Positions 16,698 to 24,661 of a stretch of DNA of 33,300 nt are shown here, in pieces. Positions within the stretch are counted from its first letter, which is position 1, and each line of letters starts with the position of its first letter. Made by a program: the position numbers and the translations under genes. The DNA comes from CBDATB01 sp965199745 (lineage in GTDB: Bacteria > Bacteroidota > Bacteroidia > Cytophagales > Flammeovirgaceae). The stretch is from the NCBI GenBank assembly GCA_965199745.1, contig CBDATB010000009.1, forward strand, positions 1 through 33,300, read 5' to 3'. Under the pieces are notes generated by a model. It saw only the letters and a program-made list of their open reading frames with translations, was not told where the DNA came from and did no database searches.

Positions 16698-17045
16698 ATG
16701 ATGATTGATTTCTCTCGTTTACATAAAATTGCTGATAACGATCGGGGTATGTTGATAAATATTTTACAGCTTATTAAAAAAAACTGTTCGGAATACCCTA
16801 TCCTTTTGCAACGATCCTCTGTAGCTAAGGACTATACAGAAGTAAGGACTTTGGCGCATACACTAAAATCGAGTATTGCCTATTTGGATAATGCTCCTAT
16901 CAATCAAGTACTCACACATTTGGAAAATTACAAAAAAAAGGAACTTTCCGAAGGCAGTATTATGGAAAAAATTGCTGAGGTGAATAAGCTGGCAGAAGAA
17001 ATAATCCTAGCTATTGACCTCGAGTTAGAGAAAATAACTTCTTAG
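16698..17045 (+). CDS. Orphan histidine phosphotransfer (HPt) domain protein
   Basis: A 115-aa all-helical protein with the HPt signature TLAHTLKSS, the phospho-accepting histidine being His54. By family knowledge it relays phosphate between a hybrid histidine kinase and a response regulator. It has no kinase, receiver or membrane part, and no two-component genes lie nearby, so its partners are encoded elsewhere. ATG ATG at 16698-16703 allows either start. It ends 50 bases before the Sdp promoter and is not evidently part of that operon. The domain call is good; the pathway is unknown. Confidence 0.75.
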   Translation: MMIDFSRLHKIADNDRGMLINILQLIKKNCSEYPILLQRSSVAKDYTEVRTLAHTLKSSIAYLDNAPINQVLTHLENYKKKELSEGSIMEKIAEVNKLAEEIILAIDLELEKITS

Positions 17046-17094
17046 TCTGTTCGCTTCACTTTATAAAACAAATATTTTTTTTACCTAAAAATAA

Positions 17095-17126
17095 TTTGCC
17101 AGAAAATAAAAATATCTATAAGTTTG
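17095..17126 (+). promoter_or_regulatory. Near-consensus Bacteroidota promoter of the sdp operon
   Basis: TTTG at 17095-17098 and TAAGTTTG at 17119-17126, separated by 20 bases, match the -33 TTTG and -7 TAnnTTTG elements. The predicted transcript begins a few bases after 17126, giving a leader of about 35 nt before ATG 17168. The upstream in-frame TTG (17096) of the toxin frame is inside the -33 element and so is not a start codon. Confidence 0.65.
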
Positions 17127-17167
17127 CCTATCCTCTATTTTTTTACATTTCAAGGCTTATATTACTC

Positions 17168-18121
17168 ATGCTGAAAAAATTATCATGGTTAATTACCATA
17201 CCGTTAGCAACCGTATTTTTAAATAGTTGCCAAAACAGCACAGAAGTAACAAACATTGAAAAGTATAGCGGAGAAGAATTATTTAGTAGCATTTTCTTCT
17301 TACAAGGAAGTGTTGTTGAAAAGCTCCCCCAACTGGTTAGTTTAAAAGAACAAATTTTAGCACACGAACAGTCTGCGTATGTATTTCAACATATAGATAC
17401 TGTCAGAAACCTGCTGATTGAAGATATTAGACAGCAAGAACCATTGTTTTTTGCCTCTTTCCAACAAGACATGCAAAGTGGAGATCATTTTAAAATAGAA
17501 TCTGCTATGGAAAAAGGCATGTCAGTTTTAATTAGAGCCAGTAAACGACTGACAGACCAAGCTACAGAAGATTTAGTGAATCAAATACAAGAAGGTAGCG
17601 AAGAAGAAATTATTGAAATTCTTGGTGAGAGCATAGCAGCAGATATTGAGCATATCCAAAGTATTAAATCTGATAAAACACTTCTGACAAAATTTTTACT
17701 AACAGACTTTTTGCAACAGTCAAGATCTCATGATAATGGTAAAAAGATGTGCTTATCTCCTACTTTTTTAGGTGTAGCACTTGTAGCCGGTGTAGTACTT
17801 TATGTAGTAGCTGCTGGAGCTTTTGATGTTGCAATTTCAATGAATTTAGTTGTAGGAATGAATATTGCCATTGTGTCATATAGCTGGTTCCATGCAACAG
17901 GAGATACAGGAGGGGTAATTATGTCCGCTACGAGTATTTATCAGGGGGGAAGTGCATATCTTAACCCAGGCGATGGTCTAGGAGATTGTGCCAGCGAAGA
18001 TGCAGATTGCCCTGAAGATTCGGCAGGTTCTGGAAGCAGCCAGAGAATAGCCAAATCAACACAAAGTTTAGCTCAGGAAATGTTTATTAATGCAATTGCT
18101 GAAAACCTGAAAATGAGGTAA
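17168..18121 (+). CDS. sdpC: SdpC-family antimicrobial peptide precursor (lipoprotein signal)
   Basis: From ATG 17168, 317 aa. Residues 1-21 form a lipoprotein signal (basic MLKKLSW, hydrophobic core, lipobox LNSC with Cys21). The segment YSGEELFSSIFFLQGSVVEK (33-52) matches the conserved N-terminal signature of the SdpC toxin family (TIGR04032: sGEElFrgifFlqG). A helical acidic region follows to ~190. Next come Lys-Lys-Met-Cys195 and a long hydrophobic block (199-241), a GDG-rich segment with Cys274 and Cys281, and a polar tail. In Bacillus subtilis SDP is cut from an internal hydrophobic part of SdpC and collapses the proton motive force of sibling cells. By analogy the toxin core here should be about 195-245, which is inference. 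Only one cysteine, not two, precedes the hydrophobic block. sdpA and sdpB homologues follow. Confidence 0.75.
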   Translation: MLKKLSWLITIPLATVFLNSCQNSTEVTNIEKYSGEELFSSIFFLQGSVVEKLPQLVSLKEQILAHEQSAYVFQHIDTVRNLLIEDIRQQEPLFFASFQQDMQSGDHFKIESAMEKGMSVLIRASKRLTDQATEDLVNQIQEGSEEEIIEILGESIAADIEHIQSIKSDKTLLTKFLLTDFLQQSRSHDNGKKMCLSPTFLGVALVAGVVLYVVAAGAFDVAISMNLVVGMNIAIVSYSWFHATGDTGGVIMSATSIYQGGSAYLNPGDGLGDCASEDADCPEDSAGSGSSQRIAKSTQSLAQEMFINAIAENLKMR

Positions 18122-18123
18122 TT

Positions 18124-18510
18124 ATGACAACAAATATATTATTTTTATTTGTATGGGTTATTTTTCTGGTCTTATATATATGTGCATACATATTTTTTCG
18201 ATTAATTAGAAAAGGGAAATTAGCACAGAAAAGAAATTTGACAGCAGGTATCCGTACTATTATGTCTATGAGAAGTGAGCAAACCTGGTTATATACTCAC
18301 CAAAAAGCGAGTATGTGGGCTATCTATCTTGTATATGCAGCTGTGTTTGTTCATTTTGTTGCCTTACTATTCACTTTTGACTTTATGTTGACTAGTGTTT
18401 ATTCTATAAAAGTACTTATGTTTGGTTTAGGAGTTTTGACAGTTATCATTGAAATTATTTTAATTATTAAATTCAAATGGAATGGAGAACCGAGAAAGAA
18501 AAGCAGTTAA
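18124..18510 (+). CDS. SdpI-like membrane protein (PF13630-like half), candidate immunity protein
   Basis: A 128-aa protein with three hydrophobic segments (about 5-25, 66-90, 93-117). Between the first two, TAGIRTIMSMRSEQTW (about 40-55) matches the signature of the SdpI family C-terminal half; Bacillus SdpI has GLRTPWTLKDETVW at the same place before two membrane helices. The DUF1648 half of SdpI is missing here but is encoded by a separate gene at 19969-20487. It starts 2 bases after the toxin gene, the usual place for immunity, and overlaps sdpA by 29 bases. I infer it protects the producer from the toxin, perhaps together with the DUF1648 protein. The similarity is short, and I judge it good but not decisive. 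Confidence 0.6.
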   Translation: MTTNILFLFVWVIFLVLYICAYIFFRLIRKGKLAQKRNLTAGIRTIMSMRSEQTWLYTHQKASMWAIYLVYAAVFVHFVALLFTFDFMLTSVYSIKVLMFGLGVLTVIIEIILIIKFKWNGEPRKKSS

Positions 18511-19063
18511 TTTCACTAAGTTGAAAAGTATATTTTTTGTCAACTGTGCGGTATGGCTGATTATATTATTTGTAATTATTGATTCTTCTGCTAATTTTAA
18601 TCCTATACAAACTCCACATAAAGTTAGGTCTTCTGCATTTTCCATATCACCGCAGGGATGGGGTTTCTTTACGCGTAATCCGAGAGAAGATATGTCAGAT
18701 ATATATGCTATTGCAGAAGATAAACAGTTAAAGAAAATGATACTCCCTAATGCCAGTGCCAAATATTTTTATGGATTTAACAGAGGCATTAGGTTTGGCG
18801 GTAGCCGCTTGGGGGTATTTATGGAACAAGTTCCAGAGAAACAATGGAAAAATTTTAATGATTTTTATAGCATTATATTAGATAGTGTACCTGTGGTAGC
18901 AGTAAGCAACCCTTACAAAACTAAAATTTTCTTTGATAATACCTCTTATCTTATCACCTTGACAAAACGCGTTCCTTGGGCATGGTCTAAACATAAAAAA
19001 AGCGAAGATATGCCCCTCAAAGCAGTTATTGTAAAGGTAAACCCTCATGAAAGATTGGATTAA
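18482..19063 (+). CDS. sdpA: SdpA-family toxin maturation protein
   Basis: A 193-aa protein with one N-terminal membrane helix (about 16-34) and the hallmark SPQGWGFFTRNPRED at 56-70, the core of the SdpA family (TIGR04034). In Bacillus SdpA is a cytoplasmic or membrane-associated protein needed, with SdpB, to make active SDP from SdpC. The remainder is soluble, with PYKTKIFF and a Trp-rich RVPWAWS segment. It overlaps the SdpI-like gene by 29 bases and sdpB by 17 bases, showing translational coupling in one operon. Length is close to other SdpA-like proteins. Confidence 0.75.
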   Translation: MENRERKAVNFTKLKSIFFVNCAVWLIILFVIIDSSANFNPIQTPHKVRSSAFSISPQGWGFFTRNPREDMSDIYAIAEDKQLKKMILPNASAKYFYGFNRGIRFGGSRLGVFMEQVPEKQWKNFNDFYSIILDSVPVVAVSNPYKTKIFFDNTSYLITLTKRVPWAWSKHKKSEDMPLKAVIVKVNPHERLD

Positions 19064-19943
19064 TAGTTATATTCATTTTTTATCTTTTCATTCACCTTTT
19101 ACCAATACTTACGGTGTGGCCAGGTCGCTGCTGGCATTATCTTTATTGTCTACTTTACTTGCGAACGATACAGCATTTATTTTTTCAAACACTACCGGAG
19201 AGCCTCTATGTTTTGGAGGTTTACAATCGCTATCCATATATTGCTTGTTAGGTAAAGAGCATATTTTACTGGCTAAATGGCTATCGGTTTTTGTGCTGAT
19301 TTTAGTTGTATGGGGTATTTATCCGCGGATTACGGGTATCTTTCACTGGTGGGTAAGTTTTAGTTTTTTTGTATCCTGCCCATATATTGACGGCGGCGAT
19401 CAGGTGTGTAGTATTTTATCACTTTTGCTTCTTCCTGTAACGCTATTAGATAATAGAAAATCACACTGGATAAGTACTACAAAAAATAAACCTTGGCAAT
19501 GCCTTGTGGCTAATATCACTTTACGCGTCATACGAATACAAGTAGCAATTATCTATTTTCATGCTACGGTTGCAAAGTTAGGTGTAAAAGAGTGGGTAGA
19601 CAGTACAGTTATTTATTACTGGTTTACGCATAATAATTTTGGATTGAATGAGTTTATCAGCCCTTTTATTATCCCGCTTTTCAGTAATAATATTATTGTT
19701 ACTTCTGTAACTTGGTCGGTATTATTGGTAGAGCTTTGTTTATTTGGTGCATTATTTGGCAATGCTAAGTTTAGAAAATTGATGCTTATAGTAGGGTTCG
19801 CCTTTCACGGCATGATATTTTTTATTCATGGTTTAGGGTCTTTCGCTTTAGCCATGTTTGGGGCTTTAATACTCTATTTATACCCCGTTCATCAACCAAT
19901 GCGTATTTTGCCTAAAAATAAGGTTGTCCTTACTACTGCGTAA
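19047..19943 (+). CDS. sdpB: SdpB-family HTTM-domain membrane protein
   Basis: A 298-aa multi-pass membrane protein with about 7-8 hydrophobic segments. It fits the HTTM (horizontally transferred transmembrane) domain related to vitamin-K-dependent gamma-carboxylase: CPYIDGGDQVCSIL near 110-123, then RIQVAIIYFHATVAKLGVKE about 166-185 followed by a Trp-Val pair, and a late FHGMIFFIHGLGSFALAM. SdpB (TIGR04033) belongs to this family and works with SdpA in SdpC maturation. The conserved His and Lys of the IYFHATVAKL segment are present. It overlaps sdpA by 17 bases. The specific chemistry SdpB performs is not established; activity is inferred from context. Confidence 0.75.
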   Translation: MKDWINSYIHFLSFHSPFTNTYGVARSLLALSLLSTLLANDTAFIFSNTTGEPLCFGGLQSLSIYCLLGKEHILLAKWLSVFVLILVVWGIYPRITGIFHWWVSFSFFVSCPYIDGGDQVCSILSLLLLPVTLLDNRKSHWISTTKNKPWQCLVANITLRVIRIQVAIIYFHATVAKLGVKEWVDSTVIYYWFTHNNFGLNEFISPFIIPLFSNNIIVTSVTWSVLLVELCLFGALFGNAKFRKLMLIVGFAFHGMIFFIHGLGSFALAMFGALILYLYPVHQPMRILPKNKVVLTTA

Positions 19944-19968
19944 ATATCTCTCAGAAAAATTAAAGGCT

Positions 19969-20487
19969 ATGGACAAAATAATCAACACCATCGGATTTAG
20001 CTTTATTGCGCTTATGGTTGGTTTTACGCTTTATTCTTATCCCCAGCTTCCCGATACTATTCCTATTCATTTTAATGAACTGGGAATAGCAGATAATTTT
20101 GGAAGTAAAAGCCATATCTGGACACTTGTTATTGTAGGTACTGCTGCTTACTTGATATTCTTTTTCTGTAACCAGTATTTGTATAAAATGGGTTATCTTC
20201 TGCCAGGATATTTAGGCAATTCCTCAGAGGAAATTCAGGAAAATAACAAACCTGATTCTGTCAGTGCCGCACTGATTACACTGGCAAAAGTACTCAATAC
20301 TGTTATGGCTGGTAGTTTTTTTTATATTAAATACCAAACTGTTCAGATTGCAAAGGGTAGTGGAGAAAGTTTAGGAAAATACTTTTTGCCCATAGTAGTC
20401 ATTGCTGTTTCAGGAATTATTCTGATATATTTAATCCTTTCTCTGAAAAGTATGATGGCCGCCGCCAAATCACAAACCACCTCTTAG
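19969..20487 (+). CDS. DUF1648 membrane protein (SdpI N-terminal half), candidate second immunity component
   Basis: From ATG 19969, 172 aa with four hydrophobic segments. The segment YPQLPDTIPIHFNELGIADN followed by FGSK is a clear DUF1648 (PF07853) signature: a Pro-rich loop after the first helix, then IPIHF and SK. In Bacillus SdpI this domain forms the N-terminal half and is followed by the SdpI domain in the same chain; here the C-terminal half is absent and lies in the gene at 18124. An in-frame TTG at 19924 would add 15 residues and overlap sdpB; ATG 19969, 26 bases after sdpB, is preferred. Context makes an immunity role likely. It could also be a toxin-tolerance sensor, as SdpI doubles as a signalling protein in Bacillus. 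Confidence 0.65.
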   Translation: MDKIINTIGFSFIALMVGFTLYSYPQLPDTIPIHFNELGIADNFGSKSHIWTLVIVGTAAYLIFFFCNQYLYKMGYLLPGYLGNSSEEIQENNKPDSVSAALITLAKVLNTVMAGSFFYIKYQTVQIAKGSGESLGKYFLPIVVIAVSGIILIYLILSLKSMMAAAKSQTTS

Positions 20488-20491
20488 CTGG

Positions 20492-22974
20492 ATGAAATTT
20501 TATATTTCGAAAGAAGAAATACCTCGCCTTCGTATTATTTACAATACTAATTTTTGTCTATTTTAGGCTGCCAGAAAATAATGTAGAAAAAATGCACCAG
20601 GCCTTTCTTGCATTCAGCAGTTGTTATATTCAGGAAAAGGTGTATTTGCACTTAGACAAACCTTATCACTCTGCTGGCGAAGATATATGGTTTCAAGCCT
20701 ATTTAGTCAATGGGTTTACTCACTTGCCTGATAGTACTCTTAGTAGTTTGTTATATGTAGAACTCATTAGCCCGCAAAATGAAATTACAGAAAGAAAAGC
20801 CCTCCACATACAAGAGGGTACAGCAGCCGGTGATTTTGCTTTGCCTGACACTTTATTACAAGGGACATATACCATACGAGCCTACACCCATTATATGCGT
20901 AATTTTGATGCAGCCTATTTTTTTTATAAAAAAATAACTATATGGAATACCTACGCAGCTGAAAAGCAAGAATTGCCAATATATAAGGATGGTATTAAAA
21001 ATACTTTTCATGTCGATTTTTTCCCCGAAGGGGGAAATATGGTAGACGGGTTGGTTAATCATATCGGTTTTAAGGTGATAAATGCAGCAGGAGACGGTGT
21101 TGATATGGCGGGCGAAATCATAGATGGAACAGGTGAGGTAGTTACTTCTATTCAGACTTTTCGTTTCGGTATCGGTGCATTTATTTTAGTGCCACAACCT
21201 AAAAAACAATACTTTGCCAAGTTTCAATTTCCTAACGGCATACAAATCTATCCACTGCCCGCCAGTTTACCAAAAGGTTATGTCATGCACATTGATAACC
21301 TCAAAGACAGAATCAAGATAAAGGTACAAACTTCTTTACCTGATGGAATGAATAACGGTGTCGTAATTGGACAGATGAGGGGCAATATTTTTTGCACAAT
21401 ACCCACGCCACGCGGCAAACCTGTTTTATTAGCTGGCTTGCCCAAAGACAAACTACAAAGCGGTGTAGCAAATTTTACTTTTTTTGATAGCAACAGAGAG
21501 CATCACTGCGAGCGGTTGGTTTTTATAGATAATCCTCGTAATAACCTGCAAGTCAATATTTCTTCTGATAAGGCCACTTATGGTAAAAGAGAAAAAGTAT
21601 CGCTTGATATTCAAGTGAATAACCAGCAAAATCAATCGCTGGCAGCAATTGCCTCCGTAGCAGTAATAGATGCTAACTTACTACGTAATGATGATTTTGC
21701 AAACAATATCGAAAGCTATTTATTGCTATCTTCTGAGCTGAGAGGAAAAATTCAATGCCCGGGCTATTATTTTATTGATGATACACCAGAAAGAAGACGG
21801 GCACTTGATTTTTTGATGCTCACACAAGGCTGGCGAAAATTTGCATGGCAAAAGATACTCAATGATACTTTTCCTCAATTAGATTACCACCTTGAAAAGG
21901 GTTTTACCATACAAGGCTACGTAACGCATTTATACAAAAGCCAGCAGCGTGCACAAGCCACAGTATCTGTTTTAAGTATTCGTGATGTATTGCAGATGCA
22001 CAGCATGGAAACAGACGAGCAAGGCAAATTCCTATTTACAGGCTATCAGTTTACTGATTCTACGCGCCTATCGGTGCGAGTGCAAATTGAGCAAGAGAAA
22101 AAAAACGGCAAGAAGAAAGTTAATGAAAATGTTGTTGTTCATTTGCAAGAGTACAAGCCACCACTGATAGATATGCCACTTTTTAAGCCTTTAGAGTCAG
22201 ACACATTAGCACATATATTAGCATATTTGGAAAGAAGCACAGAAGCGCAAAAAATAGACTCTACTTTTGATTTTGATAAAAAAGTAAAGGTTTTAGAAAC
22301 AATAGAAGTAAAAGCAGCAAAAGATAAGACCCAAGACCCTTTTTATAGTCCGAGCAGACTGTATGATAAACCCGATAACCGATTAGTACTTGATTCTCTA
22401 GTAAATCCAGAGGTAGCTGTCAGTATATTTAGTTTGCTTGCTTTGCTGCCTGGCGTACGAGTAACAGGTTTTTTCCCAAACCAAGATGTACTGATGCGTA
22501 GTGGGACTTCACGCAGCGGGTTTTCATCGCCCATATATTTTAATAGATGATGCCATAGCAGATATTCAATTTGTGCGGGTACTGCCAATTCCACGTGTTG
22601 CCTATATGGACATTATTAGGGGAATTAAAGCTACTGCATATGGTAGCGAAGGCAAAAGCGTTGTTGCTATATATACCAGAAAAGGGTATGCAGGAATTAA
22701 TACTCCTCAAAATGCTAAAAATTTTACTCATGCTGGATATTATAAAGCAAGAGTTTTTTATGAGCCTCGTTATGATAAGAAAAGAGAAGAACACATCAAG
22801 CCTGACTACCGCACTACCCTACATTGGCAGCCTAATGTAAAGATACCACGCGGCAGTGCCACCGAGCTATCTTTTTACACAGCTGATAAGTCTTCAAAAT
22901 TTCGAGTGGTATTGGAAGGTATTGCAGAAAATGGCAGTCCTTTGAGGGGTGTTTATTATTTTGATGTGCAGTAA
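20492..22974 (+). pseudogene. MG2/TonB-plug exported protein broken by two single-base frameshifts
   Basis: The frame from about 20502 to 22550 encodes YLHLDKPYHSAGEDIWFQAY near its start, the macroglobulin MG2-type signature of large Bacteroidota surface proteins, then a carboxypeptidase-regulatory-like region and a TonB plug (LPGVRVTGFFPNQ... MRSGTSRSGFSSP). The plug continues in another frame: YILIDDAIADIQFV, VAYMDIIRGIKATAYGSEGK, AIYTRKG, to 22974. One C fewer in CCC (22530-22532) joins them. At the 5' end, ATG 20492 is out of frame with the signal-like YLAFVLFTILIFVY; one T fewer in TTTT (20498-20501) gives MKFIFRKKKYLAFVLF and a continuous 826-aa protein. It starts 4 bases after the sdp operon. 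It may be a true pseudogene or an assembly error; the family call is good. Confidence 0.7.
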
Positions 22975-22994
22975 TTCTAATGTAAAACCGCTAA

Positions 22995-23341
22995 TTATTT
23001 ATTCAAATACAGAACGACAAATTGAATGCCTTACTGGATAAATACACGAGTGATTTGCTTACTCAATACAGTATAGCTTTTGAACGCTCAAAGACTTACC
23101 CAAATACTACCAAAAAGCACCTACTGAAATAAAGCATAAAACGGTTAGTTAAAAGATATTCCCCGAAAAATTGCTTTACCAACAGAAAAACTATCGAACT
23201 GCCCAATTGAACCAAGCATTAACCCTTATTTGCAGTAATATCAACGATTTTGGAGAGGTAAAACAAAAACGGACTGCTTATTTTGGCAATCCGCTCTCTC
23301 AAGTATCCCGTACGGGAGTCGAACCCGTGTTACCAGGATGA
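22995..23341 (+). pseudogene. Decayed serine site-specific recombinase tail running into tRNA-Glu
   Basis: Two fragments in different frames are seen. The first, 22995-23132, reads KLNALLDKYTSDLLT, like the coiled region of large serine recombinases. The second, 23153-23341, starts KIFPEKLLYQQKNYRTAQLN and continues ALTLICSNINDFGE to NPLSQ, which fits the C-terminus of Bacteroidota recombinases (FPE-L-Y then RT-N-NQ---LI). The second frame has no start codon and ends only inside the antisense of the tRNA gene, with the tail VSRTGVEPVLPG. That arrangement, a recombinase reading into a tRNA 3' end, marks integration at the tRNA. The catalytic N-terminal domain is absent. It is interpreted as the residue of an excised or eroded mobile element. 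Confidence 0.5.
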
Positions 23342-23375
23342 AAACCTGGCGTCCTAACCCCTAGACGAACGGGAC
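23304..23375 (-). tRNA. tRNA-Glu (anticodon TTC)
   Basis: Read on the minus strand, the acceptor arms GTCCCGT and ACGGGAT pair (with a G-U first pair), the D arm is TCTAGGGGTTAGGA, and the anticodon stem CCAGG/CCTGG encloses the loop TTTTCAT, giving anticodon TTC. The T arm is ACGGG TTCGACT CCCGT. Length is 72 nt and CCA is not encoded. The 3' half overlaps the recombinase remnant on the other strand. Confidence 0.95.
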
Positions 23376-23593
23376 ACAATAATTTCAGGGGACAAAGATG
23401 TTGAAAAAAATAAAAAATAAAAAATAAAAGTTTTGTTTTCGTAAGCCTAAAGATGCGATGCTGCATACATCAAGTACGCAAAAACACTTATTGCACAGAC
23501 TTAATTTTACCCGAGCAAATATAAAACAGCTGGGGAGTTTTTAACCTGTGATTATGCAGCCTATATTTACCCATTATTCACATATTTTATAAG

Positions 23594-23601
23594 TACCTTT
23601 G
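23594..23601 (+). promoter_or_regulatory. -7 promoter element of rlmN with a very short leader
   Basis: TACCTTTG fits the TAnnTTTG element. Its end is only 9 bases before ATG 23611, so the mRNA would have a leader of a few nucleotides. No good -33 TTTG is seen at 19-21 bases; TTTA ends at 23569, 24 bases upstream. The in-frame TTG 23599 lies within the element. Confidence 0.45.
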
Positions 23602-23610
23602 CAAATAGTT

Positions 23611-24642
23611 ATGAAAAAAGATATTCGTAAAATAGATTTCAAAACACTTATCAAATTCGTAGAAGATCAGAGCGAAGAAGCCTTCAGAGCCAAACAGATC
23701 TATGAATGGCTATGGAAAAAAAGTGTTGTAGATTTTGACCAAATGACAAATCTTCCTAAAAGCATACGCCAACTCTTACAAGATCATTTTATCATATTAC
23801 CACTCACTTTGCACACGTGTCAAAAAAGCTATGATAATACCATCAAATTTGTCTTCAAACTACACGACAGTCATTTAGTAGAGGGTGTATTAATTCCCAC
23901 CGCTACACATCTAACTGCTTGTATTTCTTCGCAGGTGGGTTGTTCGTTGAACTGTAAATTTTGCGCGACTAGCTACATGAAAAGGCAGCGCAATTTGGAA
24001 ACTGCAGAAATATACGACCAGGTAGTGCATATTAATAAACAAGCACAGCGTATTTATGGTAAGTCTTTGACCAATATTGTATATATGGGCATGGGAGAGC
24101 CGCTGCTGAATTATGCCCATGTACTTACCTCAATCATGCATATCACTTCATCGCAAGGCTTGGGCATCTCCCCCCGACGCATTACGGTATCTACAGCGGG
24201 AATTGCCAAAATGATTCGGCGTTTGGGGGAGGAAAAAGTAAAATTTAACCTAGCACTCTCACTACACGCCGCCAACGATAGCAAGCGCAACCAAATAATG
24301 CCTATTAACGACACCAATAACCTAGCAACGTTACGAGAGGCTCTGAAATATTATTTTTCCCAAACAAAAAACTTAATTACCTATGAATATATTGTTTTCT
24401 CTAACTTTAACGACCATATAAAAGATGCTAAAGAACTCTACAACTTTACCCGCCACCTGCCTAGTAAAGTAAATATTATTGAGTATAACCCAATTGCAGA
24501 AACATCTTTTGTGAATACCAGTGAAGATAAACTAGCAAACTTTGTAGCTTACCTAAAAGAAAAACAAGTGAATGTACATATCAGAAGAAGTCGTGGTAAA
24601 GATATTGACGCCGCTTGCGGACAGTTAGCTAACAGAATTTAA
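23611..24642 (+). CDS. rlmN: 23S rRNA (A2503-C2) / tRNA (A37-C2) methyltransferase, radical SAM
   Basis: A 343-aa radical-SAM enzyme that methylates C2 of A2503 in 23S rRNA and of A37 in some tRNAs. It has the FRAKQIYEWLW N-terminal helix, the 4Fe-4S motif QVGCSLNCKFCAT with Cys111, Cys115 and Cys118, and NIVYMGMGEPLLNY. It also has RRITVSTAG, LALSLHAAND and RSRGKDIDAACGQL, whose Cys336 takes part in catalysis as the second methyl-transfer cysteine. I start at ATG 23611 because the upstream in-frame TTG 23599 is part of the predicted promoter. hldD follows 19 bases after the stop, so a common transcript is possible. Confidence 0.95.
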   Translation: MKKDIRKIDFKTLIKFVEDQSEEAFRAKQIYEWLWKKSVVDFDQMTNLPKSIRQLLQDHFIILPLTLHTCQKSYDNTIKFVFKLHDSHLVEGVLIPTATHLTACISSQVGCSLNCKFCATSYMKRQRNLETAEIYDQVVHINKQAQRIYGKSLTNIVYMGMGEPLLNYAHVLTSIMHITSSQGLGISPRRITVSTAGIAKMIRRLGEEKVKFNLALSLHAANDSKRNQIMPINDTNNLATLREALKYYFSQTKNLITYEYIVFSNFNDHIKDAKELYNFTRHLPSKVNIIEYNPIAETSFVNTSEDKLANFVAYLKEKQVNVHIRRSRGKDIDAACGQLANRI

Positions 24643-24661
24643 TACAAAAAAAATAGAAATT

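Noticed and set aside
16698..17045. HPt protein as part of the Sdp system
   Set aside because: A separate promoter lies between it and the toxin gene, and Sdp systems are not known to include an HPt protein.
17096..17167. Upstream in-frame TTG extension of the SdpC-like protein
   Set aside because: It overlaps the -33 promoter element and would place 24 residues before a clean lipoprotein signal starting at 17168.
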